Assembly: GCA_022711465.1 (NCBI GenBank)
Contig: JAKLEZ010000001.1
Location: forward strand, 434,001-498,000
Length of the DNA: 64,000 nt
DNA from: Planctomycetota bacterium
GTDB taxonomy: Bacteria; Planctomycetota; Phycisphaerae; UBA1845; PWPN01
Direction: 5' to 3'
The notes under the pieces: generated by a model
Databases searched by the model: none
Told to the model about the DNA's origin: nothing
Seen by the model: the letters and a program-made list of their open reading frames with translations, nothing else
Position numbers and translations under genes: made by a program
Shown: one piece after another, positions 9,304 to 16,788 of the stretch
How positions within the stretch are numbered: position 1 is the stretch's first letter
Layout: every line of letters starts with the position of its first letter

Positions 9304-10296
9304 GTGGTTTTTCCAGAGCGAGCATTTCACGTGCAGTACAGGCGTTTGAGGACACCTTCGAAGCCGACGATCTTCATGATCCTGATGCTCCTTTCGGGTG
9401 TCAGCGTGTTTCTGCCCCCCGATCTTTTCGGGCCGGCGAGGGTTCTGACGCAGCTGGTTGCGGTTCCACAATGGGCGGCGCAGCGAGCGACGCAGCATGT
9501 GGCCGAGCCCATCCAGGCCCTGGCCGCCAAACCGATGGCCGCGGAGGAACTGGTTCGTCTGCAGCGTCAGGATTTAGCGCTGGAGAACGAGAACACGGTT
9601 CTGCGACAGCAGGTCTACGAGCTCCAGCTGACCGTTCAGGAGCTGACCCTGCTCCGCAGGCAGAGCCTGCAGCGTGATGGCATCATCCTGCCCGCGCCGG
9701 TGGTGGCCCTGGATGCGGCTCCGGGACGGGACTCGATGCTGCTGGGCAAAGGCAAGGTTCAGGGGGCCAAGCGAGAGGACTGGGTGGCCTCGCGGCTGCT
9801 CGTGCAGGTGGGGCAGCAGGATGGCGTGCAGGGCGAGGAGGCGGTGCTGGCCCGGGAGACGCTGATTGGCCGGATCGAGGAGACGAGTCCGCTGACCTCG
9901 CGGGTGGTGCTGCTGAGCGACCCGTACACCAACCGGGCCATGAAAGTGCGGATCATGCATTTCGACCACTCGTCGCAGCGTTACCTGCAGGTCACTTCGG
10001 GCGGGCGGATCGCCGAGTTCGTGCTCCGCGGGGCAGGCGCGGGCAGGATGGTGGTGCCCGACATCCGCAAGGACTTCACTGACGCCGGGGTGGTGGCGGT
10101 CGGCGACCTGGTGACCTCGGATCCGCAGGACCCCAGGCTTCCCCTGGGCATGGTGATCGGGGAGATCACCGAGCTGCGGCACAACAAGGACAATCCGCTG
10201 CTGCACGATGCGATGGTGCAGCACCGCTACGATCCGAAGAACCTCAGTCAGGTTTATATCGTGGACCTCTCCCGCGGGTCGAAGGCATCGCGCTGA
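9304..10296 (+). CDS. mreC: Rod shape-determining protein MreC
   Basis: Periplasmic scaffold of the elongation complex. The 330-residue protein has a short basic N-terminus, one membrane segment (FMILMLLSGVSVFLPPDLFG) and a coiled coil (RLQRQDLALENENTVLRQQV). Two beta-barrel domains follow, typified by VGQQDGVQGEEAVLARETLI and GRIEETSPLTSRVVLLSD. The GTG at 9304 is the first possible start; another GTG at 9331, just before VQYRRLR, is equally plausible and neither has a strong ribosome-binding site. The gene ends 15 bp from convergent dapL, so no mreD, pbp2 or rodA follows. Confidence 0.88.
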   Translation: MVFPERAFHVQYRRLRTPSKPTIFMILMLLSGVSVFLPPDLFGPARVLTQLVAVPQWAAQRATQHVAEPIQALAAKPMAAEELVRLQRQDLALENENTVLRQQVYELQLTVQELTLLRRQSLQRDGIILPAPVVALDAAPGRDSMLLGKGKVQGAKREDWVASRLLVQVGQQDGVQGEEAVLARETLIGRIEETSPLTSRVVLLSDPYTNRAMKVRIMHFDHSSQRYLQVTSGGRIAEFVLRGAGAGRMVVPDIRKDFTDAGVVAVGDLVTSDPQDPRLPLGMVIGEITELRHNKDNPLLHDAMVQHRYDPKNLSQVYIVDLSRGSKASR

Positions 10297-10311
10297 CCGA
10301 GCCCGCCCCAC

Positions 10312-11544
10312 TCACCAGACGAACCGGTCGCCCGCGAGACGCTGCTTGAGAGCGGCCATCAGGGCGTTCTCGTCCGCTTCGGTCGGGGCCTGATAGGTGA
10401 CCGAGAAGCGCAGGCAGGCCCCGGCGTCGTCCCAAGGAACGGTGCAGATGGACCGCTCGCGGATCAGGAACTGAGACACATCCTCGGCCGTCTTGAAGAT
10501 CTGGCCGCCGTCGATACCTCTTGGCGCCTTCGTATAGAGGAAATACGTCCCTCCGGGCATATGGGCGTCGAAGCCGAGCTCCCTGAGCGTTGCGACGAGT
10601 TTGTTCAGCCGCCGCTCGTAGCGGGCCCGGACGCGTTGCGGAATCGAGTCGTCGGCCAAGGCCGCGACGCCGGCTTTCTGGATGGCCATGAACTGTCCGC
10701 TGTCACAGTTGTCCTTGACGTCGGCGAAGGCCCGGACGATCCGCTCGTTGCCGGCCACGAATCCCAGTCGCCAGCCGATCATATCGAAGCCCTTGCTCAT
10801 CGAGTGGACCTCCACGCCGACCTCCCTGGCTCCCTGGACGGCCAGGAAGCTGAGCGGCTTGCGGCCGTAGGTGAGCATGACGTGGGCGGCATCGTTGACG
10901 ACCACGAGCTCGTGGCGGTGGGCGAAGTCGATGACCTTGCGGAAGAACGTCTCGTCGGCCAGGCCGCCGGTGGGGCTGTTGGGGTAGTTGAGGACCAGCA
11001 TTTTGGCCCGCCGGAGGATATCGCCGGGAATGATGTCCAGGTCGGGCAGGAAGCTGTTTTCCGCCCGAAGCGGCAGGCTGAAGACGGCCCCGCCGTAGTA
11101 GCGGGTGTGGGTGCCGGCGATCGGGTAGCCGGGGACGGTCATGAGGGTGATGTCACCGGGATTGATGAAGACTGCGGGGAGCATGGCCAGGGCGGTCTTG
11201 CTGCCGATGCAGTGGTTGACCTCGGTGGCCGGATCGAGGGTGACGCCGAAGGATCGTTTCATCCAGGCGGCGGCGGCGTCCTTGTACTGCTGGATGCCGT
11301 TGTCGGCGTAGCCGCGGTTCTCGAGTTTGCCGGCTTCTTCGGCCAGGACCTGGCGGACGGATGGGTTGGCCATCTGGTCGTTCTCGCCGATGCCGAAATC
11401 GAGCAGCGGCCGGCCGGGGAAGTCCTTGATGGCGGCCCGCTTGGCCCGCTTGATCTTCTCGAATTTGTAGATGGCCGTGCCTTGGCCGTACTGGGCGCCG
11501 CCGATACGATCCGCGAACAAGGTCTGGAAATACGGGTCGGTCAT
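10312..11544 (-). CDS. dapL: LL-diaminopimelate aminotransferase
   Basis: Converts tetrahydrodipicolinate directly to LL-diaminopimelate, the short lysine and peptidoglycan route found in plants, chlamydiae and planctomycetes. The 410-residue fold-type-I aminotransferase has the family N-terminus (IYKFEKIKRAKR), DFGIGENDQMA, VLNYPNSPTGGLA and the PLP lysine in HSMSKGFDMIGWRLGF (about residue 250). The long upstream extension was rejected: GAGGAG stands close to the ATG at 11544, and the start fits the family. It is convergent with mreC and divergent from argB, so it is transcribed alone from a TATACT-type promoter. Confidence 0.9.
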   Translation of the reverse strand: MTDPYFQTLFADRIGGAQYGQGTAIYKFEKIKRAKRAAIKDFPGRPLLDFGIGENDQMANPSVRQVLAEEAGKLENRGYADNGIQQYKDAAAAWMKRSFGVTLDPATEVNHCIGSKTALAMLPAVFINPGDITLMTVPGYPIAGTHTRYYGGAVFSLPLRAENSFLPDLDIIPGDILRRAKMLVLNYPNSPTGGLADETFFRKVIDFAHRHELVVVNDAAHVMLTYGRKPLSFLAVQGAREVGVEVHSMSKGFDMIGWRLGFVAGNERIVRAFADVKDNCDSGQFMAIQKAGVAALADDSIPQRVRARYERRLNKLVATLRELGFDAHMPGGTYFLYTKAPRGIDGGQIFKTAEDVSQFLIRERSICTVPWDDAGACLRFSVTYQAPTEADENALMAALKQRLAGDRFVW

Positions 11545-11597
11545 AATCTCCTCGTTCCGATGCAACAGTAGCCTCTCCAAAGGCGAGTATGGTAACG

Positions 11598-11626
11598 AGT
11601 ATAGCCGGCCGGTGCACACCTGGCCC
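11598..11626 (-). promoter_or_regulatory. Candidate dapL promoter
   Basis: On the minus strand GGGCCA (11626-11621) precedes TATACT (11603-11598) with a 17-bp spacer. The -10 matches 5 of 6 and the -35 only 3 of 6. It would give a leader of about 45 nt before dapL. Confidence 0.35.
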
Positions 11627-11877
11627 AGGGTGGATGTTTTCCCTAGGTGCGTGACAACCGGGGCACATCCTGCGGCGATGAGTCCTTTGAAGGGAGCTCG
11701 GACGACACAAGGGGGGAGAGGGGCGGGTGGTGATGAGGCGGTCGTCAACAACCGGCCGATGGGCCCGCCCCCGGCGGCCACGGACGCTGAAGCGACCTCA
11801 GGATGTGTCCGGTTTTCCTTCACCGCACCACGGCCAGGTTGACCGGAAGGGGGTCACGGACTGGTTCGTGGGGTCCC

Positions 11878-11906
11878 TTGACTTGCCGGGCGGGTGTTTC
11901 TACCTT
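11878..11906 (+). promoter_or_regulatory. Candidate argB promoter
   Basis: TTGACT (11878-11883), a 17-bp spacer and a weak TACCTT (11901-11906). It lies about 35 bp before the argB start, at the end of the 395-bp gene-free region between divergent dapL and argB. The rest of that region shows no clear feature. Confidence 0.35.
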
Positions 11907-11939
11907 CATCGCCCTGGATTGGCAGCGAGGATACGAGCC

Positions 11940-12818
11940 ATGCAAGAAGCCATCGGGAAAGCATCGGTCCTGGTCGAGGCCCTGCCTTACATTCAGGGCT
12001 ACCTGGACAAGATCATCGTGGTCAAGCTCGGCGGTTCGGTCATGGACGATCCGACCGCGGAACGGGAGTTGCTGCGCGACGTGGTTTTCCTGCGCAGTGT
12101 CGGGATGCAGCCGATCATCGTTCACGGCGGCGGGAAGGAGATCTCCAAGGCCATGGATGACGCGGGTCTCGAGCCCACGTTTGTTCAAGGTCTCCGCTAC
12201 ACGGACGACCGCACGCTGGCCATTGCTGAGCAGGTGCTCTGCGCCCGGATCAACAAGCGGTTGGTGGATGCTTTGATCAAGATGGGGGTGGACGCGATTG
12301 GCCTGCACAGCCTGACCACGTGCGTTCTGTTCGCCGAGCAGTTGTTCCTGCAGGGTGAGGAGAACCGCCGGATTGACGTCGGCTATGTCGGCAAGGTCGA
12401 GCAGGTCAACGCGAAGGTACTCCGGCTGCTGTGCCAAGCGGGTACCGTACCGGTCATCGCTCCGATTGCCCGGGATTTCGCGGGGGGCAAGCTCAACGTC
12501 AACGCGGACACGGCCGCCGGGCATGTGGCGGCCGCGGTCAAAGCCGAGAAGCTGGTTATGGTGTCGGATACGCACGGCATCCGGCGTGAGAGGGACAACC
12601 CCGACTCATTCTGCCACTCGCTCAACAAGGCCGAGATCGGCGAACTGATGGCGGAGAAGATCATTGACAAGGGCATGATCCCGAAGGTCGAGGCGTGCCT
12701 GCGGGCGCTTGAGGCGGGTACGCGCAAAGCCCACATCATTGACGGGCGGATCCCCCACTCGCTGCTGCTGGAGATCTTCACCGACAAGGGCATCGGCACG
12801 CAGATCCTGCAGTCGTGA
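11940..12818 (+). CDS. argB: Acetylglutamate kinase
   Basis: Phosphorylates N-acetylglutamate in arginine biosynthesis. The 292-residue amino-acid-kinase fold has KLGGSVMDD near residue 30 for ATP phosphate binding and IIVHGGGKEISKAM for the second glycine loop. It also has NVNADTAAGHVAAAVKAEKL for the substrate and KGMIPKVEACLRALEAGTRK for nucleotide binding. The N-terminal helix (ALPYIQGYLDKIIVVK) fits the ATG at 11940. A much longer in-frame extension to 11727 has no homologous look. No other arg genes adjoin it, so it appears to be a single-gene unit. Confidence 0.96.
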   Translation: MQEAIGKASVLVEALPYIQGYLDKIIVVKLGGSVMDDPTAERELLRDVVFLRSVGMQPIIVHGGGKEISKAMDDAGLEPTFVQGLRYTDDRTLAIAEQVLCARINKRLVDALIKMGVDAIGLHSLTTCVLFAEQLFLQGEENRRIDVGYVGKVEQVNAKVLRLLCQAGTVPVIAPIARDFAGGKLNVNADTAAGHVAAAVKAEKLVMVSDTHGIRRERDNPDSFCHSLNKAEIGELMAEKIIDKGMIPKVEACLRALEAGTRKAHIIDGRIPHSLLLEIFTDKGIGTQILQS

Positions 12819-12914
12819 CGTGTACGAGCACGCCTTTGGGTGATCGTTTGCCGCCTCGCGTGGCGTTCTCCTGACTGGGTGGCTCTGCCGACCGGACCGA
12901 GGAAGGAGGGTTCG

Positions 12915-12946
12915 GGGCTCGGGGTCCGGGGTGTGGGGCTGGGGGC
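12915..12946 (+). repeat. G-rich heptamer array with G-quadruplex potential
   Basis: Five runs of four or more G (12915-12918, 12922-12925, 12929-12932, 12936-12939, 12942-12946) separated by loops of 3, 3, 3 and 2 bases, giving an exact 7-bp period over the first four. It lies in the 317-bp gap between argB and the secreted phosphoesterase gene. It satisfies the usual G-quadruplex pattern on the plus strand. Confidence 0.75.
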
Positions 12947-13135
12947 GCGGAGTTGACCGTCTGCGTATGATGAGCCCATCGCTCGGGACAGAGCCGGATG
13001 GTGCTCTGGGTTGGGGGAGTTCGACGATCAGGCAAGCCGCGGCGACGTGCAGCTCCGATGGGGAGGATGCCGTCGTGTCGATCGAGGGCGGAGTGATCCG
13101 GCCCGGCCATTCATCAGCGACAGGAGAAGACAAAG

Positions 13136-14347
13136 ATGCACGTAGATACCACCGTCAGGCTTGTTCGAACGCTCCGATTGGCGCTCTCGGCGGTTCTGGC
13201 CGTCGTTCTCGGGCTTCCCGTCGTGACTCTCGGGCAGTCGTCCGTTGCGCCCCCGGGGCCGCAGCCCGTGGCTCTCGGCCCCTATGTGCAGAACGTGGGC
13301 ACCAGCAACGCCGTCATCTGCTGGGCCACCCTGAGCGGGGAAGCGATCCTCACACCGCCGGCGAAGAACGACACCTGCTTTCGGGAATACCAGGTACACT
13401 CCGTCATGCTGCGCGGTCTCACACCGGGAACCACCTACTCCTACCGTGTGCCCGGAGACACCGCAGCCGCCGGGGATTGCACGTTTACGACCGTTCCCAC
13501 GGGAGAGCACCCGTTCAGCTTCTGCGTCATCAGTGATACCCAGAATCGCGACAACAAAGCCCACCGGCCGATTGTCGAGCGTCTTCTCGCCGACAAACCC
13601 GACATGCTGTTCAACGTTGGCGATCTGGTGTCCGACGGCCGGAGCTTCGGCGACTGGGAGGAGTTCTTCCGGGTACAGGGTCCTCTCCTGCGCAGCGTGC
13701 CCTGCTATGCCGTACTGGGCAATCACGAGCGCGACTCCTCCCTGTACTTCCAGTTCTTCGCTCTGCCCGGCATTGAGCGGTACTACTCGTTCAACCGCGG
13801 GGCGGCACACTTTGTCGTGCTGGACAGTCCCGGCAGGCGCATGCCGGATGACAACCAAGCGGTCACCAAGGCCGACCAAGACCGCTTCAAGGAGCGCGGC
13901 AAACGGTACTGGCAGCAACAGATGGAGTGGTTCAAGAATGACCTGGCCGGGCACGGAGACGCGAAGTACATTTTTGTTTTTCTTCACTACCCGATCTACA
14001 GCCTGATGGCTTCACGGGTGGCATCGACCAACGAGTTGCGCGAGCGATTGGGCACGGTGTTCCAGGACTACCGCGTCACCGCGGTCTTCAGCGGTCACGA
14101 TCACCACTACCATCGGGAGGTTGCAGGAGGTGTACATTTTGTGGACAGCGGGGCAGGGGGCGGGTCGGCACGTCCCATCGACGCTCCAATCCGGCCCGAG
14201 ACGATCAGGTATGCGGCCGTCGAGTCGTTTACCCGGGTTGAGATCGGTCCTGATCGAGCGAAGGTCCGGGTCACCGATGTCGCGGGCAAGGTCGTGGATG
14301 AGTTTTCACTATCACCCCGGCCGCATTCGACGACCAAGCCGGAGTGA
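13136..14347 (+). CDS. Secreted purple-acid-phosphatase-like metallophosphoesterase
   Basis: A 403-residue exported protein, with AGGAGA 8 nt before the ATG and a signal peptide ending near VVTLGQSS. Residues about 40-120 form a fibronectin-III-like domain (VMLRGLTPGTTYSYRVPGD), as in purple acid phosphatases. The catalytic metallophosphoesterase domain follows with the metal-binding motifs in order: SDTQN, GDLV, GNHE, FLHYPIYS and GHDHHYHR. All dinuclear-metal ligands appear present. It probably hydrolyses phosphate esters outside the cytoplasm. It stands alone; a hairpin follows its stop codon. Confidence 0.9.
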   Translation: MHVDTTVRLVRTLRLALSAVLAVVLGLPVVTLGQSSVAPPGPQPVALGPYVQNVGTSNAVICWATLSGEAILTPPAKNDTCFREYQVHSVMLRGLTPGTTYSYRVPGDTAAAGDCTFTTVPTGEHPFSFCVISDTQNRDNKAHRPIVERLLADKPDMLFNVGDLVSDGRSFGDWEEFFRVQGPLLRSVPCYAVLGNHERDSSLYFQFFALPGIERYYSFNRGAAHFVVLDSPGRRMPDDNQAVTKADQDRFKERGKRYWQQQMEWFKNDLAGHGDAKYIFVFLHYPIYSLMASRVASTNELRERLGTVFQDYRVTAVFSGHDHHYHREVAGGVHFVDSGAGGGSARPIDAPIRPETIRYAAVESFTRVEIGPDRAKVRVTDVAGKVVDEFSLSPRPHSTTKPE

Positions 14348-14359
14348 GGGTCGCTGGGG

Positions 14360-14379
14360 CATCGCACGATGATGCGATG
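14360..14379 (+). terminator. Hairpin after the phosphoesterase gene
   Basis: CATCGCA (14360-14366), a 6-nt loop, then TGCGATG (14373-14379), 13 bp beyond the stop codon. There is no T-run, so intrinsic termination is uncertain. Confidence 0.35.
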
Positions 14380-14491
14380 ATGAAGAGTCTCCTTGATTCG
14401 CCGTGAGCGCACTCCGCGGACTTCGGTTGATCTATCGGAAGGCCGCAAAGGGCGGCCAGGACTGATGGTGATGAACCAAAGGAGATGCGGT

Positions 14492-14554
14492 ATGTGCGGG
14501 ATCATTGGGATTCTCATCGCCCTGATTACGAAGTACGCCGACCTGGGCTTCTGA
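14492..14554 (+). CDS. Possible 20-residue peptide MCGIIGILIALITKYADLGF
   Basis: A 20-codon frame preceded by AAAGGAGATGCGGT, a strong ribosome-binding site at good spacing. The peptide is one hydrophobic helix. Its first seven residues, MCGIIGI, equal the N-terminus of class II glutamine amidotransferases (PurF, GlmS, AsnB), where Cys2 is the nucleophile, but nothing else of those enzymes follows. It may be a small membrane peptide, a remnant, or chance. It is followed after 37 bp by a GC-rich hairpin. Confidence 0.3.
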   Translation: MCGIIGILIALITKYADLGF

Positions 14555-14591
14555 GCCAGGGCGGGGCAGCCCACAACCTGCCACACGAAGC

Positions 14592-14626
14592 ATGACCCCG
14601 GTTCACGGGCAGTGATCCGGGGTCAT
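14592..14626 (+). terminator. Ten-base-pair hairpin after the small peptide frame
   Basis: ATGACCCCGG (14592-14601) pairs perfectly with CCGGGGTCAT (14617-14626) around a 15-nt loop. It is not followed by a T-run. It could end a short transcript carrying the 20-codon frame. Confidence 0.4.
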
Positions 14627-14639
14627 AGATTTGAGCGCC

Positions 14640-14886
14640 GGCGGTTTGACTGTCATGTCGGTGGCGGGCCGCTTTGGCCCCGCACGCAGCGGGCTGTAAA
14701 TCGGACCAGGGTTTTTAAATCGGACCAGGCCCGTTTTTCTTCCCAGGCCCGTTTTTCTTCCCCTAAATCGGACCAGGCCCGTTTTTCTTATCGAAGCGCG
14801 GCGGGTTCATTGTCATGCCGGTGGAGAGCGGCTTCGGCTCTGCACGTGGCGGGCTGTAAATCGGACCTGGTCCGTTATTCGTTCCC
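14640..14886. repeat. Non-coding repeat block: two hairpin units and several AAATCGGACC units
   Basis: Two imperfect 71-bp direct repeats (14640-14710 and 14800-14870) end in the same AAATCGGACC word. Each contains a hairpin between GTGG and GCAC; one stem pair changes from G-C to A-T between copies, and another goes from a mismatch to A-T. Further copies of AAATCGGACCAGGCCCG followed by TTTTTCTT lie at about 14716-14743 and 14764-14790, with partial copies at 14697-14716 and 14744-14763. The wider gap 14348-15340 holds no convincing gene apart from the 20-codon frame. From 14890 to 15340 nothing specific was seen. Confidence 0.7.
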
Positions 14887-15340
14887 CGTTTTGCCGGCCC
14901 CAGGATGCGCCCCAGTTGTGCGGCGCCCGATAGACCGGGGTAAAAACCCGCTTTTGGACGATGAACAACAAACCTGGTGGAATTCAAGCGCTGACGGATT
15001 GGTTTGGCCCTTTTGAAAGCGGGAAAAACCTTGAAACGGGCAGAGGCGCTGGGGTATCCTCGTGGCGCTGCCGGCGGAGGACACGGCTCTGGTTTTGCCG
15101 GCGTCTCCGTCGAGCGCAATCACATCCGGACGACGCGCTTGGCCCGTACGAACCATGTACTCCTCAGGCCGCGCGAACGTCTGCTTTTCGGCAGCGGTGA
15201 TCCGTTGAATGCGCGCCCGGCGCAGCGCGGTTTCACGGGCCGCTGGAAGGAGGTGGTAACACATCTGTGGCAACAGGACGACGTCCTGGGCCCCACACGC
15301 GTGGTCTGTTTCAGAGGACACATTCTTCGGAGGAGCAAAC

Positions 15341-16540
15341 ATGTCTCGAGAAGGCGTTGTGTATTGGGCGGCCGCCGTTGTGCTCGGCCTGACAGCTACG
15401 GCGGCCGTTGGGGGAGGAGACCCGCCTCCCGATGATCAGCTGGCACCGCTTGGTAAACTGCTGTTCTTCGACAAGAACCTGTCAACCCCACCGGGGCAAT
15501 CCTGCGCCGCATGCCATGCACCGGAAGTCGGCTTTACTGGGCCAGACTCGGACATCAACCTCAAGACGGCCGTGTACCCCGGTGCCGTGCACACGCGGTT
15601 TGGGAACCGCAAGCCGCCCTCGGCCGCATACGGTGGGCCCAGCCCGGTGATGTACCACGATGAGTCGGAAGGCCTCTGGATTGGCGGCATGTTCTGGGAT
15701 GGCCGGGCCACGGGCTGGACACTCGGCGACCCGCTGGCGGAACAGGCTCAGGGACCGTTCCTGAATGCCCTGGAGCAGAATAATCCAAATGCGAAGCTGG
15801 TGTGCTCCAAAGTCGCCAAATCAGCCTATGCGGGACTGTTCAAGGAACTGTGGGGGGCGGGGTCGCTGGATTGGAAGAAGGATATCGACGGCACATATGA
15901 GCGGATTGCCAGATCGATCGCGGCCTACGAGCGATCCGCCGAGGTGAATCGCTTCAGTTCCAAGTATGACTATTACCTCAAGGGACAAGCCACACTCACG
16001 GAACAGGAAGCGTGGGGCCGGGAACTCTTCGAGGGCAAGGGCATGTGCTCGGCCTGCCACATCAGTGCTCCAGGTCCGAACGGCGAGCCCCCCTTGTTCA
16101 CCGATTTCACCTATGACAACTTGGGCATTCCCAAGAACCCGGACAACCCCTTCTATACGATGCCCCGCAAGTGGAACCCGGAGGGCAAGAAGTGGGTCGA
16201 TCCCGGCTTGGGTGGGTTCCTGAAGGGCGCGGGCTACGGGCCGGAGGTCTATGAACCCGAATGGGGCAAACACAAGGTACCGACCCTTCGCAATGTAGAC
16301 CTGAGGCCTTACCCGGAATTCGTCAAGGCCTTCGGGCACAACGGCTACTTCAAGTCCCTCGAGGAGATCACCCACTTCTACAACACGAGGGATGTGGAAT
16401 CGGAATCGTGGCCGGACCCCGAAGTAAAGGACACCATCAACAAGGATGAATTGGGCAACCTGGGCCTGACTGCCGAGGAAGAAGCGGCGATTGTAGCGTT
16501 CATGAAGACACTGTCGGACGGGTATACTCCGACTCCGTAA
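15341..16540 (+). CDS. Di-haem cytochrome c peroxidase / MauG-family protein
   Basis: A 399-residue exported protein with a signal peptide (residues 1-24) and GGAGGAG about 6 nt before the ATG. Two CxxCH haem c sites are present: CAACH at 55-59 and CSACH at 236-240, the usual arrangement in bacterial cytochrome c peroxidases and MauG relatives. The surrounding segments are also typical: LGKLLFFDKNLSTP at the start, RNVDLRPYPEFVKAFGHNGY and ITHFYNTRDV near the end. It probably works in the periplasm on hydrogen peroxide or as an electron-transfer oxidase. The gene is alone between the repeat region and a convergent reductase gene, so the electron donor is unknown. Confidence 0.92.
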   Translation: MSREGVVYWAAAVVLGLTATAAVGGGDPPPDDQLAPLGKLLFFDKNLSTPPGQSCAACHAPEVGFTGPDSDINLKTAVYPGAVHTRFGNRKPPSAAYGGPSPVMYHDESEGLWIGGMFWDGRATGWTLGDPLAEQAQGPFLNALEQNNPNAKLVCSKVAKSAYAGLFKELWGAGSLDWKKDIDGTYERIARSIAAYERSAEVNRFSSKYDYYLKGQATLTEQEAWGRELFEGKGMCSACHISAPGPNGEPPLFTDFTYDNLGIPKNPDNPFYTMPRKWNPEGKKWVDPGLGGFLKGAGYGPEVYEPEWGKHKVPTLRNVDLRPYPEFVKAFGHNGYFKSLEEITHFYNTRDVESESWPDPEVKDTINKDELGNLGLTAEEEAAIVAFMKTLSDGYTPTP

Positions 16541-16724
16541 CGGCAGCGATGCCGCAGCATCGGCAATCGCAGGGTGCATGTCGGTTTTGCCCAGACGTGC
16601 ACCCCGTGTGCCTTGATGGAATCCGTCCTCGTTCCTCCTTACCAGAGGGGTCAACCGGTCGGTACTCAGACGGTATCGACGCTGCGCGAATCGATGCTTC
16701 TGACCTCTCTGATGCCGTGGAGAA

Positions 16725-16752
16725 GCGGTCAGAGGTGAGCGGTCAGCGATCG
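16725..16752 (+). repeat. GCGGTCA heptamer array (4 units)
   Basis: Four consecutive 7-mers: GCGGTCA, GAGGTGA, GCGGTCA, GCGATCG. The same family recurs at 42687-42728 and 44015-44035. It lies in the gap between two convergent genes. Confidence 0.7.
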
Positions 16753-16788
16753 GCATTTGGCGAGAGCAAGGGGGATCCCGCCCGGCAT

